The notes under the pieces were generated by a model. The model was given only the letters and a program-made list of their open reading frames with translations. It ran no database searches and was not told the origin of the DNA. This document shows positions 23,560-30,199 of a stretch of 30,199 bases of DNA, piece by piece (the first letter of the stretch is position 1; the number at the start of each line of letters is the position of its first letter). The translations under genes were made by a program, and so were the position numbers. The stretch is from contig JACVJH010000022.1 of NCBI GenBank assembly GCA_015711895.1, positions 1 through 30,199 on the forward strand. Reading direction: 5' to 3'. The stretch is from Candidatus Solincola tengchongensis. Lineage in GTDB: Bacteria; Actinomycetota; Geothermincolia; Geothermincolales; RBG-13-55-18.

Positions 23560-25363
23560 GGTCCCCCACCTCCCGCAGGGCACCCGGTCGGCAGAGCTGC
23601 GCGCACATGGAACAGCCGGCACACAGGTCCTCGTCCACCCACGCCTTATCCCCCCGCAAGACAATAGCCGGACATCCCAGCCGCAGGCAGCGCCGGCAGC
23701 CGGTGCACTCCTCGTCGACCACCCTGAAGACGGCGGGCCGGGAACGGGTCATGAGCGTACAGGCGCGACGCGAGATTACCACAGAGGTGCGGTCGGATCC
23801 CACCTCCTCACGCAGGACCTCCTCCGTCGCCTTCAGGTCCCAGGGGTCGACCACGCGCACGGAGTCCACTCCAATGGCCCGACAGAGCGCCTCCAGATCC
23901 AGGGCGTGGGTCGACTCCCCCATGAGGGTCCTTCCCGTTCCGGGGTGATCCTGGAAACCGGTCATAGCCGTGGTCCGGTTGTCCAGGATGATGATGGTGC
24001 ACGGGGTGCGGTTGTAGACCATGTCTATGAGGCCGGTGATGCCCCCGTGGATGAAGGTGGAATCTCCCAGGGCGCCCACCACCCTGCCGCGGAGATCCGC
24101 GTTCACCCGGCTCCCGGAAAAGGCCTTCTCCAGCCCCAGGGCCATTCCCACCCCCGCCCCCATGCACACCTGGCAGTCGATGCCCTCGATGGGAGGCAGC
24201 ACGCTGAGAGTGTAACAGCCGATGTCGCTGGAGACCACCAGCTTCAGCCGGGAGAGGACGTAGAAGAGGCCGCGGTGCGGGCACCCGGGACACATGACCG
24301 GCGGACGCGCCGGGAGCTCGCCGGGGAGGGATACGGTGATGAGTTCCGGCTTTTCCCAACCCCCGCCTTTGACACCCGTGTCCACCTCTATGATCTCCGC
24401 CAGGCATCTCCCCACGCGGTCCGGGTCCAGCTCTCCGTCCCGGGGAATCCTCGCCTTACCCATGACGTCCAGACCCATGGCTTTGAGGGATTCCTCCAGG
24501 AAGGGTTCCAGTTCCTCCACCACGTAAAGGCGGCGGAAATGGGAGGCGAAGTCGCGCACCGTCCTCTCCGGGAGCGGATGGACGAACCCCAGTTTGAGCA
24601 CGGAGGCCTGGGGGAAAGCCTCCCGCACGTAGTGGTAGCACACGCCGGAGGTCACTATGCCCACCCGGTCGGACCGCATCTCCACCCTGTTGAAGGGAAA
24701 GCTCTCCGCTTCCCTGGCCAGCTCCTCCAGGCGACGCAGGAGAACCGGGTGGCGCAGGCGAGCGTGTCCGGGTATCATCACCCTCTTGGCGGCGTCCTTC
24801 CGGTAGGGAAGGTCCACCTCCATCCTCTCCTCGTCGTATTCCACCACCGACCGGGAATGGCTGACCCGCGTCTCCAGGCGCAGGAGGACCGGCGTGTCGT
24901 AGCGTTCCGAGAGCTCGAGGGCCGCGCCCACCATGCGGTAAGCCTCCAGGCTGTCCGAGGGCTCGAGGAGCGGGACCCCGGCCATGCGGGCGTAATAGCG
25001 GCTGTCCTGTTCGTTCTGGGAGGAATGCATGCCCGGGTCGTCCGCCACCACCAGGACAAGCCCGGCGTTCACCCCGATGTAGGGGAGGGTCATCCACGGG
25101 TCGGCGGCCACGTTGAGGCCCACGTGCTTCATGGCCACGAGGGTCCGTGCTCCACCCAGGCAGGCCCCGATGCCCACCTCCAGGGCTACCTTCTCGTTGG
25201 GAGACCACTCACAGTAGACGCCGGGGAGACGGGAAAGCTCCTCCAGGATCTCCGTGCTGGGAGTCCCCGGGTAAGCACAGGCCACGCGGACCCCGGCGGC
25301 ATAAGCCCCCCGGGCCACGGCCTCGTTCCCCGAAAGAAGCTCTCTCCTCCGTACCGACCGCAC
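23552..25363 (-). CDS. iorA: Indolepyruvate:ferredoxin oxidoreductase, alpha subunit
   Basis: The product has 603 residues. The N-terminal pyrimidine-binding domain begins RRELLSGNEAVARGAYAAGV and has the conserved YPGTPSTEI and the glutamate of EWSPNEKVALE. The TPP phosphate-binding domain shows CPGCPHRGLFY (358-368), SSDIGCYTLS, GDSTFIHGG (433-441) and LDN (460-462). The C-terminal ferredoxin domain has clusters at Cys553/556/559/564 and Cys581/584/587/591. It is an oxygen-sensitive TPP/Fe-S enzyme of aromatic amino acid breakdown or synthesis in anaerobes. GTG 25363 is chosen because AAGGAGGT lies 5 bases upstream and the protein then has the normal length. The frame continues to ATG 25522 with a Gly/Lys-rich stretch unlike the family, which I take as leader. 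The unit is divergent from the ECF sigma gene. Confidence 0.96.
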   Translation of the reverse strand: MRSVRRRELLSGNEAVARGAYAAGVRVACAYPGTPSTEILEELSRLPGVYCEWSPNEKVALEVGIGACLGGARTLVAMKHVGLNVAADPWMTLPYIGVNAGLVLVVADDPGMHSSQNEQDSRYYARMAGVPLLEPSDSLEAYRMVGAALELSERYDTPVLLRLETRVSHSRSVVEYDEERMEVDLPYRKDAAKRVMIPGHARLRHPVLLRRLEELAREAESFPFNRVEMRSDRVGIVTSGVCYHYVREAFPQASVLKLGFVHPLPERTVRDFASHFRRLYVVEELEPFLEESLKAMGLDVMGKARIPRDGELDPDRVGRCLAEIIEVDTGVKGGGWEKPELITVSLPGELPARPPVMCPGCPHRGLFYVLSRLKLVVSSDIGCYTLSVLPPIEGIDCQVCMGAGVGMALGLEKAFSGSRVNADLRGRVVGALGDSTFIHGGITGLIDMVYNRTPCTIIILDNRTTAMTGFQDHPGTGRTLMGESTHALDLEALCRAIGVDSVRVVDPWDLKATEEVLREEVGSDRTSVVISRRACTLMTRSRPAVFRVVDEECTGCRRCLRLGCPAIVLRGDKAWVDEDLCAGCSMCAQLCRPGALREVGDLD

Positions 25364-25534
25364 CGGGACCTCCTTCGAGCCGTTCCCGCCGTGACTCTCG
25401 AACTTCCGGGGAAGACCGATGCCCTCAACCGTCCCGCTGCCCGTGCCTTTCAGGCCGCCTCCGCCGTTTTCTTCCACCCCCGAAACGGGATTCCCCTTGG
25501 CCTTGCGCCCCGCTTCCGGCATCGATTTTAGGGC

Positions 25535-25544
25535 ATTATAACAC
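25535..25544 (-). promoter_or_regulatory. Extended -10 promoter element of the iorAB unit
   Basis: Minus-strand GTGTTATAAT is identical to the elements before tRNA-Gly and the acyl-CoA ligase gene. It implies a leader of about 165 bases to GTG 25363. Confidence 0.6.
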
Positions 25545-25564
25545 GAAGGCCACCTGCTCCCCTG

Positions 25565-25573
25565 TGCTAAAAT
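25565..25573 (+). promoter_or_regulatory. Extended -10 promoter element of the ECF sigma gene
   Basis: TGCTAAAAT matches TGnTATAAT except for one base. It lies 47 bases before ATG 25621 and 20 bases from the divergent iorA -10, so the two promoters are almost back to back. Confidence 0.5.
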
Positions 25574-25620
25574 TACACCGAATTAGGCGCTGGACGAGGC
25601 GCGAAAAGAGGGTCTCCGCA

Positions 25621-26232
25621 ATGGCCGGACGAGGGGAAGAGGAAGGACAACATGACAGACGCTCCGACGAGGAGCTGGTCATGTCCTTCCTTGACGGAGA
25701 CCAGGCGGCATTCGAGGAACTCGTCCACCGCTATCAGCCCACGGTCATGAACCTCGCCTACCGAATGTTGGGCAACCGCACCGACGCGGCAGACGTCTGC
25801 CAGGAGGTATTCCTCCTTCTCCTGCGTAAGCTGCATTCCTTCCGCGGAGAGGCCAAGTTCTCCACCTGGCTCTACAGGGTAGCCATGAACGCCTGCCACG
25901 ATCACGCCCGCCGCAGCCGCCGCCACGTATCCCTGGCCGATTCCCCGGACGACGAGATGCCGGAGATGGAACAGCGCCTCCCCGCCGAGGGAGCCGATTC
26001 CCCGGAGTCCAGCATCGAGAGGGCGGAGATGCGCCGGCGGGTGCAGGAGGCCATCGCCCGCCTGCCCTTCAAGTTCCGTGAGGTCATCTACCTCCACGAC
26101 ATAAGCGGGTACGATTACAAGGAGGTGGCGGAGATACTGGGCATCAACCTGGGAACGGTGAAATCCCGACTGAACAGGGCTCGAAACCGTCTGGCCGCGG
26201 AACTCGAGGACTACTGGGAACAAAGTCGCTGA
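25621..26232 (+). CDS. ECF-type RNA polymerase sigma factor (SigE/SigW-like)
   Basis: The product has 203 residues. Region 2 (about 18-100) includes FEELVHRYQPTVMNLAYRMLGN, the core-binding DAADVCQEVFLLLLRKL and the -10-recognising FSTWLYRVAMNACHDHARR. A 35-residue acidic linker follows (DSPDDEMPEMEQRL...). Region 4 (about 136-190) carries LPFKFREVIYLHDISGYDYKEVAEILGINLGTVKSRLNRARNRL, a helix-turn-helix for the -35 element. The gene directs transcription of a stress or envelope regulon and is followed by its likely anti-sigma gene. ATG 25621 has GAGGG 9 bases upstream; the frame upstream is only the iorA antisense strand. The acidic linker is longer than in minimal ECF factors. Confidence 0.95.
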   Translation: MAGRGEEEGQHDRRSDEELVMSFLDGDQAAFEELVHRYQPTVMNLAYRMLGNRTDAADVCQEVFLLLLRKLHSFRGEAKFSTWLYRVAMNACHDHARRSRRHVSLADSPDDEMPEMEQRLPAEGADSPESSIERAEMRRRVQEAIARLPFKFREVIYLHDISGYDYKEVAEILGINLGTVKSRLNRARNRLAAELEDYWEQSR

Positions 26233-26434
26233 ACCGCCTTCCACGCCTCCGGCGAGAAGGAGGGAAACCGACGGATGGGTGGGAGGAGAACGAAAAGCGG
26301 GCTTGACGTCGGCCCCTTGCCCCGCGCCGCAGGAACGGGGGGAGGGGGAAGGGTGAAAGAAGGATGAAAGAGGCACCCGGGAACAGGGTCGGAAACGGCA
26401 TCATCTAAAACTTGGTGAGAAGAAGAGAGGTTCC

Positions 26435-27718
26435 ATGGACATGAGATGCCGGCAGGCCAGAAAACTCTTGAATCCCCTCCTGGAAGGGGAACTGGGGCAT
26501 GAGGCAGCCGCCGGGGTCGAGGGCCACCTGAAGGGATGCCCGGATTGCGCCAGGAGGTTTCAATCCCTCAAGGAATTGGTCCGCGAGCTCTCCCGGATGC
26601 CGCAGGTTAGGCCGACTGAAGCGGAGACCGCCCGGCTCCAGGCCCACCTCAGGGAAGCGATGTCCGCCCACCCGGACCGGGCATCGAGGTTTCCCTTGCG
26701 CTGGGCCGCAGCTGCAGCGAGCCTGGCGGCGGTAGTCGCCGCCGCTTTCACCTGGACTTTCCTCTCCGGGAGGAGAACCCCCAAAGCGGTGGAAACCGCG
26801 GAGAAACAGACCGCTTCTTTAGAGACCGTTTCCGGGGGAACTACGGAGGCCTCAGCCCTCTCACTGCAGGAGATCTACCCCGGGAGCGCGGAAGAGCTGG
26901 TGGTGCGGCCCGCGCTGGTCCTCTCGGGGAGGGAATATTCCCCCGGGGAGCTCCAGGCCTACGATGAGGACATCGGGCCGCGCATGGCCTTCTACTCCGC
27001 ATACTGGTATCCCGTCGCCGGAGACACGCAGTCGCCCTTCATACAACGACTGCAGGAACAGCTGGTCGCCGACCTCGCCCGGCAGGCCGAGCGCGCCGGG
27101 TTGAACCCGGACGAGCTCAGGAGAGCCATCGCCGCCGGCCCGGCCGAGAGCGGGAGTGTTCTCCTCCCCTGCCGAGCGGAACTGGCCAGGGTGCTGGGGA
27201 GGGAGGTATGGCTGCTCTCCTTCAGCGGCCCCGAAGACTATCTGCTCTTCCCCGACCCCCAGGTGCCGGCCGCACTGCACCTGGCCACCCGGGGTGGCCA
27301 GGAGAGCCTCAAGTTTAGTCAGTCGATCCTCCAGGAGCTTGCCGCCCACCTCATCCCCCGGGGTGGGGAGCTCCCAGCCCCGGCGGCATGCCCGGAAGGG
27401 GTACCCCGGGAAGCGGAGCTCTCCGAGAGGCAGGGGGACGACACCGGTAGAGCGAGGCAAGGAGGGGAGGAAAACCCTGCAGTCCCTTCCGAGGAGGAAT
27501 TCCAGGCCTTTCTAAGGGATGTGGCAGCGCAGGGGAACCCGGCGGAGGTGGTTAAAGCCCTGCAGAAGATGAACTACGAGCAGCTGCTCCTGCTCCTGCA
27601 GGGGGACTGGATGTCCCTGGCCGCCAAGGGGGTGGACCTCAGCGATCTCCTCCTTCCGCCCCGACGCCTGGTCGCCGTGGACCGGGTCACGGTGGAAGTG
27701 ATATGGAAAGCTCCCTGA
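26435..27718 (+). CDS. Zinc-finger anti-sigma factor with large extracytoplasmic domain
   Basis: The product has 427 residues. The cytoplasmic N-terminus has the ZAS/zf-HC2 pattern C5...His31-x3-Cys35-x2-Cys38 (HLKGCPDC), which binds zinc and wraps the sigma factor. One membrane helix lies at about 90-110 (WAAAAASLAAVVAAAFTWTFL). About 315 residues outside follow: a Thr/Ser/Glu-rich linker, a folded part (about 145-300; LVLSGREYSPGELQAYDEDIG, SYAYWYPVAG-like, LARVLGREVWLLSFSGPEDYLLF), a Pro/Glu/Gly-rich linker and a C-terminal helical part ending in VDRVTVEVIWKAP. The outer part does not match a family I know. It should hold the upstream ECF sigma factor inactive until an envelope signal releases it. 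GAGAGG lies 5 bases upstream of the ATG. The 200-base gap after the sigma gene carries no other gene. Confidence 0.88.
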   Translation: MDMRCRQARKLLNPLLEGELGHEAAAGVEGHLKGCPDCARRFQSLKELVRELSRMPQVRPTEAETARLQAHLREAMSAHPDRASRFPLRWAAAAASLAAVVAAAFTWTFLSGRRTPKAVETAEKQTASLETVSGGTTEASALSLQEIYPGSAEELVVRPALVLSGREYSPGELQAYDEDIGPRMAFYSAYWYPVAGDTQSPFIQRLQEQLVADLARQAERAGLNPDELRRAIAAGPAESGSVLLPCRAELARVLGREVWLLSFSGPEDYLLFPDPQVPAALHLATRGGQESLKFSQSILQELAAHLIPRGGELPAPAACPEGVPREAELSERQGDDTGRARQGGEENPAVPSEEEFQAFLRDVAAQGNPAEVVKALQKMNYEQLLLLLQGDWMSLAAKGVDLSDLLLPPRRLVAVDRVTVEVIWKAP

Positions 27719-27840
27719 GGCTTAGGCCGCCTCTCGACGGTGACCACATTCCCTCCCCTCTCACCGGGACGCGGGACGGGTAAACATCCGGGTCCCTCGT
27801 CAAGGCACCGTCCCTGCCCCTTCCCTCTCCCGAGAAGGGT

Positions 27841-28608
27841 TCAGAAGCAGAAGAGCTGGCAGGGGTCCACTTCCTCGCGCAGGATGCGCAGCTCCTCCTC
27901 TGTGGGCTTGGGGGTCTCGGTCACGTCGTCGGGGATGATGAGCTCGAAGCCGGTGAACTGCTGGATGACCTCCGGCGTGACCCCCGGGTGGTAGGAGATG
28001 AGCTTCATGCGGCAGGTCTCCTCGTCGAAGCCCATGACCCCCAGGTGGGTGATGACCCTCCAGGGACCACCGCCCACCAAGCCGGCGCGCTCCCTTGCCC
28101 CCGGCCCGTCGAGGTACCCAGGGGTGGTTATGTAGTCCACCCTCTCCGGGAGTCGCTCCGGCAGGTGGAGTCCCATGAAGATGACCCGCTCGCACAGGGA
28201 GGCGATGTCGTTGGCCCCTCCGGAGCCGGTGAGGCGGACTCTCGGGTGTTCATAATCCCCGATGCAGGTGGCGTTGATGTTCCCGTACATGTCTATCTGG
28301 GCCCCGCCGAGGAAGCCCACGTCGGCATAGCCCGCCCGGCTGTGCCCGAATACCGAGGACATGGAGAGGATGATGGGGGCCTTGTAGGTGGTCCAGGAAC
28401 AGGACACCGACCAGGGGAGCACCCGGGGTTCGGGGTCCACCGCACCGCACTCGTATATGGCCATCATGTTGGGGGCGTGCATCTTCTTGGCCAGGAGCGC
28501 GCCCACCAGGGGCAGGCCGGTGCCCACGAAGACGCTCTCCCCGTCCTTTATAAGCCTGGCCGCCACGCAGGCCAGGAGCTCCCTGGGAGTATATTGAATC
28601 TCGCTCAT
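27841..28608 (-). CDS. Family I CoA-transferase, beta subunit (GctB/IpdB-like)
   Basis: The product has 255 residues. The order of motifs fits glutaconate CoA-transferase beta and IpdB: TPRELLACVAARLIKDGESVFVGTGLPLVGALLAKK, then Glu53 in IYECGAVDPEP at the position of the catalytic glutamate, FLGGAQIDMYGNINATCIGD, LTGSGGANDIASLCERVIFM and THLGVMGFD. In true transferases the glutamate forms a gamma-glutamyl-CoA intermediate. The related IpdAB enzymes of steroid-ring breakdown instead open a ring hydrolytically. Retention of Glu53 leans towards transferase activity here. AAGGAGGGT lies 7 bases before the ATG, which follows the alpha-subunit stop by 13 bases, so the two form one operon and a heteromeric complex. 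The protein ends PCQLFCF. Confidence 0.92.
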   Translation of the reverse strand: MSEIQYTPRELLACVAARLIKDGESVFVGTGLPLVGALLAKKMHAPNMMAIYECGAVDPEPRVLPWSVSCSWTTYKAPIILSMSSVFGHSRAGYADVGFLGGAQIDMYGNINATCIGDYEHPRVRLTGSGGANDIASLCERVIFMGLHLPERLPERVDYITTPGYLDGPGARERAGLVGGGPWRVITHLGVMGFDEETCRMKLISYHPGVTPEVIQQFTGFELIIPDDVTETPKPTEEELRILREEVDPCQLFCF

Positions 28609-28621
28609 CTCACAACCCTCC

Positions 28622-29680
28622 TTAAATGGCCCGCTTGGCCACTTCCTCGTATTTCCAGTCCCTCTCGCCGCCGACTCCCCAGTACCCCAACCCGAAGTAA
28701 CTGGCGTCGCAGGAGAGCTGTTCCAAGCGCTTCATGTATTCCAGGACGTTCATGCCCTCCTCCTCGGCGATGAGCTGGATCATCTCGTAATGGTCCTTGG
28801 TGCCCAGGATGTACTTCTCGTACCACTCCTTGGTCGATTCCCTGGTCTTCCACTCCACGCGAACCACTCTCTCCTGCAGCCGGCGGTCGAAGTAGTACAT
28901 GCCCGGCATATCCCCGGGATAGGCCCCGTAAGGGACCTCGCACACGGCGTCCACGCAGTAGTGGGGGATGATCACCTGGTAGGGATTGGAGCGGATGTCC
29001 TCGGGGCTCACTATGCGCTCGCAGGTGACGATGACCTTGCGGGCGGCTATGGCGATAGCCGTGTCGTTGACCGAGGGGCCCCAGATCCGGCTGTTCCCGT
29101 ACTTGTCCGCGTGGTGGACGTGGAAGATGGCCACGTCGGGGTACATGGCCGGCACCAGGCATACCGGCTCGCCGGTCCAGGGGTCTTTGGCCTCCCTCAC
29201 GTAGGGGTTGGTGCGCATGAGGTCCGTGCCCAGCATGGACTTGCAGGCCACGTAGTTCACCCCCTGTTCCGCGGCGCGCAGGGCCAGGGAAAGGGCCCCG
29301 TGGCTCCACTCGGAATAGACCTTGAGGGTCCCCGCCTCCACCCCGCGGCGGAAGGGGGAGATCAGGCCCCGCATCTCCACCCCCACGTAGGCCACGTGGG
29401 CCCCCTCACGGCCGCCGAACTCGTGCCAGGCGGTGTTCATGCCGCCGGGAGTGAAGATGCCCACCAGGTTCTTCTTGCGCTGGCGGCCTATCTCCCAGTA
29501 AGCGGCCATGGGACCGCGCACGTAGGCGAAACCGGTCTCCACGATGGAATCGCCGTCCTCCACCAGGGTGGCGATGGCCTCCTGGAGGGTCATGCGCTTG
29601 TCCTTCTCGGCGCGGGACTTCTTGAGCTTCCATTCCCGGGCCAGTTTGTGGTCGAAGAGTCGGTCGTTGGCGTGGCTCAT
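28622..29680 (-). CDS. Family I CoA-transferase, alpha subunit (GctA/IpdA-like)
   Basis: The product has 352 residues. The N-terminal 30 residues are charged (LAREWKLKKSRAEKDKRM). The fold follows: LQEAIATLVEDGDSIVETGFAYVRGPMAAYWEIGRQRKKNLVGIFTPGG, then YVGVEMRGLISPFRRGVE, YVACKSMLGTDLMRTNPY, VPAMYPDVAIFHVHHADKYGNSRIWGP and AARKVIVTCERIVSPEDIRSNPYQVIIPHYCVDAVCEVPYGAYPGDMPGMYYFD. This matches the alpha subunit of glutaconate CoA-transferase and IpdA. The catalytic glutamate comes from the beta subunit encoded immediately downstream. GGGAGGT lies 6 bases before the ATG. Together with the acyl-CoA ligase, SDR and Fe-S reductase elsewhere in the window it points to acyl-CoA chemistry, but no linkage beyond proximity is shown. 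The acceptor and donor acids are unknown. Confidence 0.92.
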   Translation of the reverse strand: MSHANDRLFDHKLAREWKLKKSRAEKDKRMTLQEAIATLVEDGDSIVETGFAYVRGPMAAYWEIGRQRKKNLVGIFTPGGMNTAWHEFGGREGAHVAYVGVEMRGLISPFRRGVEAGTLKVYSEWSHGALSLALRAAEQGVNYVACKSMLGTDLMRTNPYVREAKDPWTGEPVCLVPAMYPDVAIFHVHHADKYGNSRIWGPSVNDTAIAIAARKVIVTCERIVSPEDIRSNPYQVIIPHYCVDAVCEVPYGAYPGDMPGMYYFDRRLQERVVRVEWKTRESTKEWYEKYILGTKDHYEMIQLIAEEEGMNVLEYMKRLEQLSCDASYFGLGYWGVGGERDWKYEEVAKRAI

Positions 29681-30195
29681 CCTGTTACCTCCCGGTCTGA
29701 TCCAAGCGACGGTAGGGGAAATCGGAGGCCTTCAAGCCGGGGGGATGAGGCGGTCCCGTGGTGGGGTGAGACCGCCCGGCTTGCTCCTTACCCTGCTCCA
29801 TCTGTTTCCTCGTCCAGAGCGCGAATCCTGTTTCAGATCTACTGCAGTATCTATAACCTTAATATTTTTACCACCAAAGGACGCGGCGCGCAAACATCTA
29901 TCCAAACTATCCAAACCTGAGAACGCCTGCTCAAACGACATCACAACCCCAAACCGGAAAGTGCCTAAGGATACGACAAAACACCTTTCCCCGCCCAGCC
30001 GACAGGGTTGCCTTTCGGCCATTCTGCAACCCGAAACGCCCGCCCGAAGGGAACGTGCCCTTTCTGACCGACCTCAACGTCCGGACGGTCCGGAGGGTGT
30101 AACATGTAAGTTGCGCGGGCGCACGCGCCCTACGCGAGAAGCCCCATACCCGGCGCTGGCAGGCGGGGAGCGGCGAGAGGGGGAAGGAGCTCGGG
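29681..30195. other. Intergenic region upstream of the CoA-transferase operon
   Basis: It probably contains the minus-strand promoter in the AT-rich stretch 29850-29880. Visible elements are a 10-bp palindrome TACTGCAGTA (29840-29849), two tandem copies of CTATCCAAA near 29897, and a dyad GGGCGC-AC-GCGCCC (30117-30130). A 96-codon minus-strand frame (29732-30022) does not look like a real protein. Confidence 0.5.
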
Positions 30196-30199
30196 ATGA
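30184..30199 (+). CDS. Probable start of a gene running off the right edge
   Basis: AAGGAG (30184-30189), a 6-base spacer and ATG at 30196-30198 form an ideal translation start in the last bases of the window. Only the start codon is visible, so nothing can be said about the product. Confidence 0.35.

Noticed and set aside
23375..25531. 718-codon plus-strand open frame
   Set aside because: Lies antisense to iorA with codon positions mirrored. His/Gly/Pro-rich, no ribosome-binding site and no recognisable domain.
28790..29920. 376-codon plus-strand open frame
   Set aside because: Antisense to the CoA-transferase alpha subunit; composition is that of a reverse-strand shadow.
29732..30022. 96-codon minus-strand frame upstream of the CoA-transferase genes
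   Set aside because: It crosses the AT-rich probable promoter region and lacks a convincing start. The middle reads plausibly by chance only.
1..30199. CRISPR arrays, insertion sequences, prophage or integrase traces
   Set aside because: No regularly spaced repeats, transposase-like proteins or attachment-site duplications were seen. The single tRNA has no adjacent integrase.

Overview
The window is a G+C-rich bacterial chromosome segment with genes on both strands. It has strong Shine-Dalgarno sites, frequent GTG/TTG starts, and several -10 boxes placed almost on top of start codons, a layout compatible with leaderless transcripts. The gene set suggests an anaerobe or facultative anaerobe: a ferredoxin-type indolepyruvate oxidoreductase (IorAB), an Fe-S old-yellow-enzyme, an RnfD-like flavoprotein, and CoA-transferase and acyl-CoA ligase genes. 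GpgS-type glucosylglycerate synthesis, a NarL-type two-component pair and possible leaderless genes fit a deep-branching anaerobic actinobacterial lineage. That placement is inference; no marker gene in the window decides it.

Layout. 1-1.85 kb (+): end of an iron-ADH-family gene that has lost its metal-histidine segment, then an SDR. 2.2-3.3 kb (-): an unrecognised membrane protein. 3.85-3.93 kb (-): tRNA-Gly(CCC). 4.1-5.9 kb (+): a proline-rich, repeat-bearing surface protein translationally coupled to an orphan RnfD/NqrB-like subunit. 6.1-7.4 kb (+): an Fe-S old-yellow-enzyme. 7.5-9.2 kb (-): an acyl-CoA ligase with a clear terminator. 9.6-10.0 kb (+): a small TPR protein. 10.0-11.2 kb (-): a cysteine desulfurase. 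11.6-14.7 kb (+): a Nudix hydrolase, an internally duplicated CPRC protein and a CX4CX2C radical SAM protein. 14.8-15.0 kb (-): a 47-residue four-cysteine protein.

15.2-20.6 kb (-) is a signalling block. It holds a NarL-type response regulator, its receiver-GAF-HisKA_3 kinase, an 880-base gap without a convincing gene, and a membrane GAF-GAF-HD-GYP c-di-GMP phosphodiesterase gene broken in two by a frameshift. 20.9-25.4 kb (-) holds gpgP-like and gpgS genes (glucosylglycerate synthesis) and iorB-iorA (aryl-pyruvate oxidation to acyl-CoA). 25.6-27.7 kb (+), divergent from iorA, is an ECF sigma factor followed by a zinc-finger anti-sigma factor with a large outer domain. 27.8-29.7 kb (-) is a two-subunit family I CoA-transferase (glutaconate CoA-transferase/IpdAB type). 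A ribosome-binding site and ATG at the last bases suggest another gene continuing to the right.

The most interesting signals are the broken HD-GYP gene, the in-frame deletion in the iron-ADH gene, the surface protein/orphan RnfD pair, the duplicated CPRC protein, the small cysteine protein, and a shared extended -10 element (GTGTTATAAT) in front of three minus-strand units.
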